A DNA stretch of 64,000 nt from CAZUZS01 sp964624795 (lineage in GTDB: Bacteria > Calditrichota > Calditrichia > RBG-13-44-9), in the NCBI GenBank assembly GCA_964624795.1, contig CAZUZS010000020.1, positions 1 through 64,000 of the forward strand, given 5' to 3'. Positions 35,410 through 43,356 of this stretch are shown piece by piece. The translations under genes and the position numbers were made by a program. The notes beneath the pieces are model-generated. The model ran no database searches and was not told the origin of the DNA. It saw only the letters and a program-made list of their open reading frames with translations. Each line of letters starts with the position of its first letter. Within the stretch, counting starts at the first letter, position 1.

Positions 35410-36522
35410 CTACATAATGACCAATTCTGCCTGCAGACTTCCGGCTTCCTTCAGCGCCTGCAGCACCGCGATGATATCTCTCGGCGTCAATCCCAGCGCG
35501 TTCAGCGCCTGTGCAACATCCTGCACGGTGGCGGTGGCCGAAATGGCCGACATCTTGGGTTGATCTGTATAAACGGTCGCCTGGGTATTGGGGAGCACCA
35601 CAGTCTGTCCCTGGGAAAACGGTGCCGGCTGCGAGACAATTGGCTGCGATTCGATCTCGACACTGAGATTTCCGTGCGCTACGGCCGCCGGCAGCAACCG
35701 CACATTTCCCCCAACAACCACCGTTCCGGTGCGCTCATTGATAACCACCCTCCCGCGGGTATCCGGTTCGATTTCAATCTGTTCCAGCTCTGCAACAAAT
35801 TTGCTTTGCTGGCCATTTGCCCGGTAAGCTTCCGGAAATATCACCTGGATAGTCCGGGGATTATTCAACGTAGCCAGTGTATCTTTGAACGTTTCATTTA
35901 TGGCGGCAACCATGCGCTGCGCCGTTGTGAAGTCGGTTTCGTTCATCGAAAGAAGAAGTGAATCGCCAAAACTGAAGTTCTCCCCCATCGATTTTTCAAG
36001 AACCGCTCCGTCCGGGACCCGCCCGACCAGGGTATGATTTTGCCTCACGCCCCCACCGCCGGTGGTTTCAACGGAAAAACCGCCAACAGAAATCGGGCCT
36101 TGCGCCATTCCGTACATTTCGCCGGTTTCGTCCATCATGGGTGTCATCAGCAACATGCCGCCTTCCAGACTTTTGGCATCGCCCAGCGAGGAAACTGTTA
36201 CCGAAAGGCGATCTCCGGCGCTGAGAAATCCGGGAGCATCGGCAGTTACCATAACCGCTGCCACGTTGCGCAACCGCATCTGGTTTGCCGGCACGGTAAC
36301 GCCAAAACGCTGCAGCATGTTCACTACTGATTGTGTCGTGAAATTGGTGCGGCGGCTGTCGCCAGTTCCATTTAGTCCCACAACCAGTCCATAGCCAACC
36401 AGCGGTTTTTTCTCAATTTGCTGGACGCGGGCCAACTCTTTTATCCGAATTCCCCCAATTGCCAATGAGGGGATTGCCATCAACAAAATGCATATCAGGC
36501 TGATTTTTTTTATCCGTTTCAT
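35410..36522 (-). CDS. flgI: Flagellar P-ring protein
   Basis: Periplasmic P-ring subunit of 370 aa that forms the rod bushing in the peptidoglycan layer. A signal peptide (ISLICILLMAIPSLAIGG) is followed by the characteristic IRIKELARVQQIEKKPLVGYGLVVGLNGTGDS. The C terminus has INERTGTVVVGGNVRLLPAAVAHGNLSVEI and LNALGLTPRDIIAVLQALKEAG. A longer in-frame start exists, but the ATG at 36522 has AGGAGG nearby and gives a clean signal peptide. flgH lies upstream, flgJ downstream. Confidence 0.96.
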   Translation of the reverse strand: MKRIKKISLICILLMAIPSLAIGGIRIKELARVQQIEKKPLVGYGLVVGLNGTGDSRRTNFTTQSVVNMLQRFGVTVPANQMRLRNVAAVMVTADAPGFLSAGDRLSVTVSSLGDAKSLEGGMLLMTPMMDETGEMYGMAQGPISVGGFSVETTGGGGVRQNHTLVGRVPDGAVLEKSMGENFSFGDSLLLSMNETDFTTAQRMVAAINETFKDTLATLNNPRTIQVIFPEAYRANGQQSKFVAELEQIEIEPDTRGRVVINERTGTVVVGGNVRLLPAAVAHGNLSVEIESQPIVSQPAPFSQGQTVVLPNTQATVYTDQPKMSAISATATVQDVAQALNALGLTPRDIIAVLQALKEAGSLQAELVIM

Positions 36523-36678
36523 TCCTGTCCTCCTGAACAACGCCGTATCTCTACAGCGCAAGGCATCCTGCCTTTTTGCGATTCCTGCATTAATAGAATT
36601 TCAAACTTCATGCGTCGAATGCCGCCAGGCGCGAATTATGACGAAATTACACCGTCGCCCGTCTACGTTTCAAATCTC

Positions 36679-37257
36679 TCAAAACAACCACTGTAAAACC
36701 CGTGTCAACATGCCGGATCTCTGCGCCCTCGAAACTTCCCCTTTTCCGCGGTAGATAATATGGGCATCATACAAATTATAAGAATACACGGTGTTATCGG
36801 CCATTATATCCTCCGATCGCACGCTGCCGGTGAGAACATAGGTTTCTTTCTCACTATTGATCTCAATAACCCTTTTGCCTTCGATTATAAAATCCCCCGC
36901 TTCATTTTTGCCGATAATGCGGGCTGCAATTTTTGTCTTCAATTCGCCGCGCTTGGAGGTGCTGGCATTCCCCCGAAAATCGTTCTGCATGTCGCCACCC
37001 AGATTGACATCCGGCAAAAAACTGAATAACCCGGTTCCGCCCGACACCTTGACATTGTGATCACTTTTTTTCTTGGACTCTGTCCGGGCATCGTTGGTCG
37101 CCTGGGAATATTCCATTACCAATACGGTGATTCCCTTTCCTACCCTGTCGCTTTTGGTATCGCTGAAAAGGCTGGCCGTGGATGCCATTTTCTGCGCCAG
37201 GCAGCTCCCTGAGATTATAAGTAGGACTGCCACGGCTCCGATGCTTCTATTTAGCAT
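36679..37257 (-). CDS. flgH: Flagellar L-ring protein
   Basis: Outer-membrane L-ring subunit of 192 aa. A signal peptide (SIGAVAVLLIISGSCLAQ) is followed by SLFSDTKSDRVGKGITVLVME, GELKTKIAARII and the conserved GDFIIEGKRVIEINSEKETYVLTGSVRSEDI. The classical lipobox of enteric FlgH is weak here (SGSC), so lipidation is uncertain. The ATG at 37257 has AAGGAG at the right distance; a TTG five codons earlier overlaps that site and is unlikely. Its presence implies a true outer membrane. Confidence 0.95.
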   Translation of the reverse strand: MLNRSIGAVAVLLIISGSCLAQKMASTASLFSDTKSDRVGKGITVLVMEYSQATNDARTESKKKSDHNVKVSGGTGLFSFLPDVNLGGDMQNDFRGNASTSKRGELKTKIAARIIGKNEAGDFIIEGKRVIEINSEKETYVLTGSVRSEDIMADNTVYSYNLYDAHIIYRGKGEVSRAQRSGMLTRVLQWLF

Positions 37258-37297
37258 GATAAACTCCTTCAATCTATTTTCAAAGCTTGTTTGTTCT

Positions 37298-38020
37298 TCA
37301 CGGCAAAACAGCCATTCCTGGCCCGGAAATCTTAACTTTCATCCGGGTGCGGGTTTTGGGATTCCTGACCCAGATCATATCGCCCCTGCCGCCGTTCTGC
37401 ATGGCGTTCATCGCCATCTTCATTCGCACAGGTCCTTTTATGTACTGAAGCATGATACCCTCTCCTTTACGTACCGCATAAGGCTGACGCACATCGTTCT
37501 GGCGGATAATCTCGCCGGCGGAAAGGGTTCTGCAGGCAATCAAATTGTCAATGTTTTCCGATTCGTCGAGCAGATTCCCATGCAGCACAGAGATATCATG
37601 CTCTTCGAGTTTTAATGAAGTCCGTTCCAGCTTCTGGTCGCGGCGAACGGGTTCGTTGGTGACCCACACCTTCCGGAAAACATGGATTTTCAATGAGACA
37701 TACAGCGAGCGCATGGCGGTGTTACCCTGGTAAAAAGTGACCTTCACAACTTCGTTTCCTACGGGCAGAGATTGTGAGCGATGCGAAACCTCAATCGAGT
37801 CCGGTTTATTCAAAAGCCGCACATCCGGTACGGGCTTCACCCATTCCACCTGGTAAGGTATGCCCCAACCGGTATAACACGATTGGATATATTTTTCTAT
37901 TTTTGAACGGATTTGGGTTCCATGGAAAACGGCGACATTCTGTTGTGCATTGCCATCCGCAACCAACGCCACCAGAATAAAGAGAATAACCACAAGTCCG
38001 TATTTTCTCATTCGCTTCAT
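37298..38020 (-). CDS. flgA: P-ring assembly chaperone FlgA
   Basis: Periplasmic chaperone of 240 aa for P-ring polymerisation. It has a signal peptide (VVILFILVALVADGNAQ), a divergent N-terminal half, then a SAF-type C-terminal domain. The SAF domain reads NEPVRRDQKLERTSLKLEEHDI, then ACRTLSAGEIIRQNDVRQPYAVRKGEGI and a closing VRNPKTRTRMKVKISGPGMAVL. Starts four bases after the flgG stop, with AAGGT inside the flgG end as ribosome site. Confidence 0.93.
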   Translation of the reverse strand: MKRMRKYGLVVILFILVALVADGNAQQNVAVFHGTQIRSKIEKYIQSCYTGWGIPYQVEWVKPVPDVRLLNKPDSIEVSHRSQSLPVGNEVVKVTFYQGNTAMRSLYVSLKIHVFRKVWVTNEPVRRDQKLERTSLKLEEHDISVLHGNLLDESENIDNLIACRTLSAGEIIRQNDVRQPYAVRKGEGIMLQYIKGPVRMKMAMNAMQNGGRGDMIWVRNPKTRTRMKVKISGPGMAVLP

Positions 38021-38024
38021 GAGG

Positions 38025-38813
38025 TTACCTTTTCAACTGCGTCACGATGTGGTAGATATCTTCCGTAGTCTTGATTGTTTTGGAATTCAATTCATAGGCC
38101 CGCTGGGCTTCAATCATGTCCACCATTTCCTGCACCACATCCACATTGGACGTTTCCAGGTAGCCTTGATGCAACTGCCCCAGGCCATCCAGCCCCGGTG
38201 TGCTGGTAAAAGGAGCCCCAGAGGCAGAAGTTTCCCTGTAAAGGTTCTGACCCATTGATTCCATTCCCGCCGGATTTACAAACCGGGCCAACTCAATTTG
38301 CCCCAGCGGGGTGGCTTCGGTCTCTCCAAAAAGCAGCGCCTCAACTTCGCCATCCTTGCGAATATTGACCTGCTGCGCATCCTCCGGAACGGTAATTTCG
38401 GGTTCCACGATATATCCGTCGGAGGTCACCAGCGTCCCGTCGGCGGTCATCTTCAAGGAACCATCGCGAGTGTAGGCTGCCGTCCCGTCCGGCATTCGCA
38501 CCACCAGGAAGCCGTCTCCTTCAATCGCGATATCGAGCGGATTCTCAGTGGCTGTAATTGAGCCCTGCTGAAAGCTGCGTTGGGTGGTCACGACACGCGT
38601 GCCGTTCCCCACCTGCAGCGCGCCCGGCCGGGTACGGTCGCCGCCGGTGGCCTCTCCTGCGGACTTGATGGTTTCATACAACAAATCCTGGAATTCCAGG
38701 TTGCTTTTCTTGTATCCCGTGGTATTTACATTTGCCAAATTGTTCGCAATAACATCGATAGTGAGTTTCTGTGCCTGCATCCCTGACGCGGCAGCCTGTA
38801 ATGCCTTATCCAT
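38025..38813 (-). CDS. flgG: Flagellar distal rod protein
   Basis: Rod protein of 262 aa exported through the flagellar apparatus. The flagellar N-terminal motif is seen as MDKALQAAASGMQAQKLTID with VIANNLANVNTTGYKKS. The central FlgG segments are present (NPLDIAIEGDGFLVVRMPDG, YTRDGSLKMTADGTLVTSDGY). The C terminus is SNVDVVQEMVDMIEAQRAYELNSKTIKTTEDI. Length matches E. coli FlgG (260 aa). Confidence 0.97.
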   Translation of the reverse strand: MDKALQAAASGMQAQKLTIDVIANNLANVNTTGYKKSNLEFQDLLYETIKSAGEATGGDRTRPGALQVGNGTRVVTTQRSFQQGSITATENPLDIAIEGDGFLVVRMPDGTAAYTRDGSLKMTADGTLVTSDGYIVEPEITVPEDAQQVNIRKDGEVEALLFGETEATPLGQIELARFVNPAGMESMGQNLYRETSASGAPFTSTPGLDGLGQLHQGYLETSNVDVVQEMVDMIEAQRAYELNSKTIKTTEDIYHIVTQLKR

Positions 38814-38838
38814 TTTGCCCTCCTTGGTTTCTTACAAA

Positions 38839-39570
38839 TTAAACGAGCCGGCCGGCGTCGTTTATCAGCTTCTCCAGCGTTTGATCCTGCGTCGATACCG
38901 CCTTTTGTGCCATCTCGAACTGGCGGTACATCTCAATCATCTCCACTACCTCCTGAATGCCGCTCACATTGCTTCCCTCCAGGTATCCCTGGCGAAGCTC
39001 AACTGACTCCGGCGCCACATCCATGGGCATAGCATCGTCTTCATCCGAAAAATAGGTGCCGCCGATTTTCAAAAGACCGGTCGGGTCGTCGAATTTTACC
39101 AGCCTGATCTTGTCGGCTTCAGTTCCGTCCACAGTAATCGTCCCATCCTCGCTGATTCGGACATCGGAACCGGAAATCTGGACCTCGCCACTCGCGCCCA
39201 TCACGGAGTAGCCGTCCTGCGTTACCAGTTTTCCCTGGGTGTCCAGGGTAAAATTTCCATTCCTCGTATAAACCTCGCCCTGCGGCGTTTGAACAACAAA
39301 AAAACCGTCGCCCACGACGGCTAGATCAAGCGGGTTGTCGGTTTGTCGAAGCGGACCATTGGAGAAATCCAGAACTTCGTCGCCTTGTGCTATTTTTAAA
39401 TCGGCGTTTCCATCTTTCGCACCCTGCATGAAATCGATAAGATGCCGAAAAAACACCTGATTTTTTTTGTAGCCATTTGTATTGATGTTAGCCAGATTAT
39501 TTGCGTTGATTTCCAACTGGCGCTGGCGGGAAAGCATTCCTGCTTTCGAGGTGTACAGTCCCTTGATCAT
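38839..39570 (-). CDS. flgF: Flagellar proximal rod protein FlgF
   Basis: Rod protein of 243 aa of the FlgG/FlgF family. N terminus MIKGLYTSKAGMLSRQRQLE with NANNLANINTNGYKKN, central DNPLDLAVVGDGFFVVQTPQGE, C terminus SNVSGIQEVVEMIEMYRQFEMAQKAV. It is shorter than flgG and sits upstream of it, as FlgF normally does, though it is nearly as close to FlgG in sequence. 25 bases separate it from flgG. Confidence 0.92.
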   Translation of the reverse strand: MIKGLYTSKAGMLSRQRQLEINANNLANINTNGYKKNQVFFRHLIDFMQGAKDGNADLKIAQGDEVLDFSNGPLRQTDNPLDLAVVGDGFFVVQTPQGEVYTRNGNFTLDTQGKLVTQDGYSVMGASGEVQISGSDVRISEDGTITVDGTEADKIRLVKFDDPTGLLKIGGTYFSDEDDAMPMDVAPESVELRQGYLEGSNVSGIQEVVEMIEMYRQFEMAQKAVSTQDQTLEKLINDAGRLV

Positions 39571-39582
39571 TTTCTTATTCCC

Positions 39583-40104
39583 TTAAATTACTGCCCGGAA
39601 TTCCTCTTTAAAATTAAATTGTTCTTTCAACAAAATATCGCCGATTAGTGGCGCCACAATTTCGAGCAGAAAACGGTCGGCATCATCAAACTGTTCCTTC
39701 TGAAAATGGCCCAAAACAACAGCTCCCACAATATTGGCATTCATTATTATCGGCACTGCCAGGAAAGAGTTAACAAAAAAACGCCGTGCGCTCCCCTCCC
39801 GGTTTAGATTCTTGATTAAAAGCGCTTTGTTGTGCTGCAAACACCAGCCGGTTGCCCCTTTGCCAACCCTGAAATTAACGGCATCCACCAGATTAAAGGG
39901 GTCGCCGTAGGTGTGCATCGGAACCATCTCGCGTTCCAGGTAATCGTATTGAAAAATGGTGAACAGGTTAAAATTAATGGCCCGCTGGAGCACTATTCGC
40001 GCCCTTCCCAGCTCATTTGTCACCACCAATGAATTCTGCTTTACCATCTTGCTTAAATCGTGAAGCGCCGCAAATATGTTTTTGATCTTAATGTCTTTTC
40101 TCAT
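39583..40104 (-). CDS. GAF-domain protein
   Basis: Cytoplasmic protein of 173 aa that is almost entirely one GAF domain: helix (LHDLSKMVKQNSLVVTNELG), then NLFTIFQYDYLEREMVP, FRVGKGATGWCLQHNKALLIKN and FLAVPIIMNANIVGAVVLGH. No output domain. Such stand-alone GAF proteins can sense small ligands or act as partners of other regulators. The ATG at 40104 follows GGAGGAGCAGGAA and lies inside the end of the HDOD gene (17-base overlap), so translation is coupled. It belongs to the regulatory part of the flagellar operon. Confidence 0.82.
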   Translation of the reverse strand: MRKDIKIKNIFAALHDLSKMVKQNSLVVTNELGRARIVLQRAINFNLFTIFQYDYLEREMVPMHTYGDPFNLVDAVNFRVGKGATGWCLQHNKALLIKNLNREGSARRFFVNSFLAVPIIMNANIVGAVVLGHFQKEQFDDADRFLLEIVAPLIGDILLKEQFNFKEEFRAVI

Positions 40105-41020
40105 TTTCCTGCTCCTCCGCCTTGCCATGAAGCACGGCGATCTCATCTACGAATGCTTCTGCTTCTTCCAGGTGCATATCAAAAACGCGCGTCATCTCTT
40201 CCAGCGGAAATGCCTGTAATTTCGGATGCAACTGCAGCAATTTTTTCCAAACAGGATTATCCTCCAGAGTTTCCATTAGCGGAACCGGCTCAATACCGAT
40301 TCCCCAAATATTCGTAATTCGCTCCGACACATGAACCAGCGCCACCAGGGTCTTCTCTTCAACCTGCGCCTCATCAATCCGGTGGTGGTCGCGGATGATG
40401 TTCGACAGATCTTCCGGCAGATTCCACTTCTGTGCCAGCCAATAGCCGGCATCATCATGACAAAAACCGATTGCAGCCTGCTCCGCCGCGTACAATCCCA
40501 CCTGGTTTTCGATACTGTACTCGAATACTTTCTGGTATTCATCAGGGAAATAAAGCTGGAAGATTAATCGACCAAAATCGTGGAGCAAGCCGCCGATGAA
40601 TCCGCTCTGGACGGAATTCATATTCAAATAGGTCGAAAGAACCGAGGCTACCTTTCCGGTGGCAGCTGAATGCTTCCAGAATCCAAGGAAATTAAAGTGC
40701 TCGTTTTCATGAATATGATAGAAGCTGCTAAACACGCTCATCGCGAAAACTAAATTGCGAATCTCATCCAGTCCCAGAAGCACAACCGCCTGACGAACAC
40801 TTTGAACCTCTTTTGGAACACTGTAATAACCGCTGTTAACGATACGAAGAATTTTTGCGACCAGAGGCGGATCTTCTTCGATCAGATTGCTGATTTGCCT
40901 CATAGATGAGTTTTCATCGGAAATCAGCGAAATCAGTTTGAAGGCGACCTGGGGTAATGTCGGCACCTCATTGATTCCTGCAAGTTCTTTTAAGAAATAA
41001 TCTTTGCCATTCATAATCAT
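40088..41020 (-). CDS. HDOD-domain protein 2
   Basis: Signalling protein of 310 aa. The HDOD domain covers about residues 10-205. The start reads VPTLPQVAFKLISLISDENSSMRQISNLIEEDPPLVAKILRIVNS, in line with the family consensus. The HD pair sits in GGLLHDFGRLIFQ. The C-terminal 90 residues are variable. HDOD proteins of flagellated bacteria (for example GsmR/CdgR-like or HdoD types) usually lack phosphodiesterase activity and work as scaffolds in motility or cyclic-di-GMP circuits. It lies between the small lipoprotein (5-base gap) and the GAF gene (overlap). Confidence 0.86.
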   Translation of the reverse strand: MIMNGKDYFLKELAGINEVPTLPQVAFKLISLISDENSSMRQISNLIEEDPPLVAKILRIVNSGYYSVPKEVQSVRQAVVLLGLDEIRNLVFAMSVFSSFYHIHENEHFNFLGFWKHSAATGKVASVLSTYLNMNSVQSGFIGGLLHDFGRLIFQLYFPDEYQKVFEYSIENQVGLYAAEQAAIGFCHDDAGYWLAQKWNLPEDLSNIIRDHHRIDEAQVEEKTLVALVHVSERITNIWGIGIEPVPLMETLEDNPVWKKLLQLHPKLQAFPLEEMTRVFDMHLEEAEAFVDEIAVLHGKAEEQENEKRH

Positions 41021-41025
41021 ATCTT

Positions 41026-41622
41026 CTATTTAATTTTCATTTGTTTTTCGATTCTGCCGATCAATATCTGAGCCGCTTCCTCATAAGCCGCCTTATGCAA
41101 CAATTGCCTTTCCTTGGCATCCAGAGCAAGGGAGGGATCAGCTTCATCGTAACCCAAGACCTGGTAATCGCCCCCTTTTTTCTTTCCCGCGTCGATTTCC
41201 CCAATATTCTGCCAGCCCTTTTTTTCCGAGCTGTACAGACGGTAGGATATCCTCACGGAGAGTGAAGTGTTGGGTTTATAAAGAAGGAAGGGCAGGTTTT
41301 TCCCTTTACTGGTGCTGATGTTCTCGTACTCGAATTGCCCTGTCACTATCCACCGAACCGAAGAATCCTTTTGCGCCTGCATTGCAGGCAAATCCCATTG
41401 AGACGGAACGGAATCCAGCACCTGCAAATAAAAACTGCCGCTGTTTCGCAGGGCGATTTCCAACTGGTGATTCAATTCCTCCGGATCACCCGCCATGTTC
41501 TGTCCGCTGAACGGCACAAATCCCAGGGGTTGCGGATTTTTGGCCAGTTTCCGACCCGACCCGCAGCCTGCGGCAAAAACAAAGAGGATTATCATTAGAA
41601 TTTTAATCCAGCGTTTGCGCAT
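41026..41622 (-). CDS. Lipoprotein of the flagellar operon, CsgG/FlgT-like region
   Basis: Protein of 198 aa with a lipoprotein signal (ILMIILFVFAAGC, lipidated Cys20). The mature part (LGFVPFSGQ, then LEIALRNSGSFYLQVLDSV, WIVTGQFEYENI, SVRISYRLYSSEKKGW) has the rhythm of LpoB/CsgG/FlgT-middle-type domains, which bind envelope partners. That assignment is inference. The start is taken at the ATG directly after the FlhB-like gene stop (one base between); an earlier ATG at 41631 would overlap it. A possible accessory of ring or rod assembly. Confidence 0.65.
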   Translation of the reverse strand: MRKRWIKILMIILFVFAAGCGSGRKLAKNPQPLGFVPFSGQNMAGDPEELNHQLEIALRNSGSFYLQVLDSVPSQWDLPAMQAQKDSSVRWIVTGQFEYENISTSKGKNLPFLLYKPNTSLSVRISYRLYSSEKKGWQNIGEIDAGKKKGGDYQVLGYDEADPSLALDAKERQLLHKAAYEEAAQILIGRIEKQMKIK

Positions 41623-41623
41623 A

Positions 41624-41914
41624 TCACTCATCCATTTCCAATAAAAAGGTATATGTTTCGGCCACAACCCCGAGAGCCGTTTCCGGGATTGGTTGTCCAA
41701 TGTCCAGCCCCGGCAGAAGTCCCAAAAGTTCGGAATTATAAATTATAGGAATATCATTTTCAGCGGCCGCCTCCGGGATTTTTTGCGCCACAACTCCCCG
41801 TCCCATACCAGTAAAACACGGGGCACCATTTTGAGCGGGCCGATAATACAGAGGCGCTGCGCAAGGCATATCTTTCGAACTATAATTATTAATGTTTTTC
41901 ACAACGTTTTTCAT
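41624..41914 (-). CDS. FlhB C-terminal-domain-like protein (FlhX/YlqH type)
   Basis: Protein of 96 aa matching the cytoplasmic C-terminal domain of the flagellar export switch FlhB without its membrane part: APCFTGMGRGVVAQKIPEAAAENDIPIIYNSELLGLL, then GLDIGQPIPETALGVVAETYTFLLE. The NPTH autocleavage site of FlhB is absent; the protein begins where the cleaved domain would. Stand-alone copies (FlhX, YlqH) occur in several flagellated bacteria and can replace FlhB-C in part. It sits between cheY and the lipoprotein gene; no strong ribosome site. Confidence 0.8.
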   Translation of the reverse strand: MKNVVKNINNYSSKDMPCAAPLYYRPAQNGAPCFTGMGRGVVAQKIPEAAAENDIPIIYNSELLGLLPGLDIGQPIPETALGVVAETYTFLLEMDE

Positions 41915-41953
41915 TTTCTAATATTAATTTTGACCAGTCTCTTCCGGCCTTCA

Positions 41954-42334
41954 TCAGGCAGGTTTCAGTACCTGGTCTATTTTTTCCTTTACCGTTTGCG
42001 GTGTAAAAGGCTTGATTACGTAGGAATTGACTTTTGCTTTCAGGGCTTCCAGAATGTCTTGCTTCATTCCCCGGGTGGTTACCATCAAGATCGGTATGCC
42101 ACTATATTTTTCGTCACTCCGAACCGCCTTGACAAAATCCAGACCGGACATATTTGGCATGTTCCAATCGGTAATGATAAAATCCGGGTTTTCCACATAC
42201 AGCATGGCAAATGCATCCTTTCCGTCGCCGGCTTCCACAAAATTTTTATACCCCAGGGTTTTCAGGGTATTTAGCAGAATCCGCCGCATCGTGATCGAAT
42301 CGTCCACAACCAGGAATTTCATGTCTTTATTCAT
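41954..42334 (-). CDS. cheY: CheY-like response regulator
   Basis: Single receiver domain of 126 aa. It has VVDDS (acidic pair Asp11/Asp12), the phosphorylation site Asp56 in DFIITDWNMPNMSG, MVTTRG with the switch Thr, and YVIKPFTP with the conserved Lys. DWNMP with nearby VDDSITMRR is the classic chemotaxis CheY form, which binds the flagellar motor switch. AAGGAG about 9 bases before the ATG. It follows the CheR-like gene by 111 bases. No CheA or receptor is in the window. Confidence 0.92.
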   Translation of the reverse strand: MNKDMKFLVVDDSITMRRILLNTLKTLGYKNFVEAGDGKDAFAMLYVENPDFIITDWNMPNMSGLDFVKAVRSDEKYSGIPILMVTTRGMKQDILEALKAKVNSYVIKPFTPQTVKEKIDQVLKPA

Positions 42335-42445
42335 ATTCTATATCTCCTTGTGCTGTTTACTTTTCCCTTTTTATAATGGGGAGCAGCCAGCTACCCGCCA
42401 CGTCTCCGTGTAGAGTCGGGCACCGCGGTAGTGCCAGCCCTCATT

Positions 42446-43348
42446 TTAGCCGATCTTCTTATAACCAATTGCTCTCTTAAAATGGATAAGCTGGAATCCA
42501 TGATCGATATTATGAATGGACTCAAATTCTCCCAGAAACAGATAGCCTCCCGGATTCAACATTTGTGAGATCAGGTGTACCACGCGCGTCCGTTCGGGTC
42601 GATCCAGGTGGATCAGCACATTCCGGCAAAACAGGGTGTCGATCTTTCCATCTTCATCGATCAATTGCGAACCGGACCATGTGCAAGCCCGGAGCTCTAC
42701 CATTTCCAGTATTTCTCTCGTCAACTCATATTGTCCGTTCGACTCGCTGAAATATTTCTTTAGATAATTTTTTTCAATTTTGTTTACCTTTGTTTTATCA
42801 TATCTGCTGAGTTTTGTCTGAATGCGGCTCTTCGGATCGAAAAGTGCTGTAATGTCCACGCTAAAGCGGTCGAGGAGCTCCGGAAATTGCTGACGAAGAA
42901 TCATGGCAAGTGTAAATGAATCGGTCTGATTTCCGGGGCCGGCCGTCATTATCCGAACGGAGGGAGAATTTTGGCTGCGCTTTGCGGCAATTAGTTCCGG
43001 CAAAACCACCAATTCGAAAGCTCTTAACTGCGAAGTCAAGGAGAAAAAACCGGGGTCCGCTTCCGTAACCAATCCCATAAGCCAGGCGATTTCCTCCTGG
43101 ACTGAAATATTGCGCTGCAGATATTCCAGGTAACTCTCGGAATCGAGCAAATCCAATATCTGCAAGCGCCTGCCTAGGCGGCTTTCCAGCACGTCTTTCT
43201 GTGTGCTCGACAAAAAAATTCCGGCATGACGATAAACCAGGTTTCGCAGTGCGTAGAAGGTATTATCCTTCAGACGCGTTGGTCTTCCATTTTCCGGCAC
43301 TATTTTTTCAGACACGAACTGATTTTCATTTTCTTTGATGAGTGGCAT
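42446..43348 (-). CDS. Degenerate CheR-type methyltransferase-like protein
   Basis: Protein of 300 aa with the CheR layout: N-terminal helical domain (NTFYALRNLVYRHAGIFLSS, DVLESRLGRRLQ) and C-terminal methyltransferase fold ending LFCRNVLIHLDRPERTRVV and MLNPGGYLFLGEFES. The key spots have drifted. The SAM-binding segment expected as SAGCSTGEEPYS is TAGPGNQTDSFTLAM, and the FFR-E catalytic segment is DPGFFSLTSQL. It may bind partners rather than methylate receptors. A longer frame would overlap the upstream HDOD gene by 120 bases; the ATG at 43348 follows AGGTGAGG and gives an 8-base gap. Confidence 0.8.
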   Translation of the reverse strand: MPLIKENENQFVSEKIVPENGRPTRLKDNTFYALRNLVYRHAGIFLSSTQKDVLESRLGRRLQILDLLDSESYLEYLQRNISVQEEIAWLMGLVTEADPGFFSLTSQLRAFELVVLPELIAAKRSQNSPSVRIMTAGPGNQTDSFTLAMILRQQFPELLDRFSVDITALFDPKSRIQTKLSRYDKTKVNKIEKNYLKKYFSESNGQYELTREILEMVELRACTWSGSQLIDEDGKIDTLFCRNVLIHLDRPERTRVVHLISQMLNPGGYLFLGEFESIHNIDHGFQLIHFKRAIGYKKIG

Positions 43349-43356
43349 AGCCTCAC

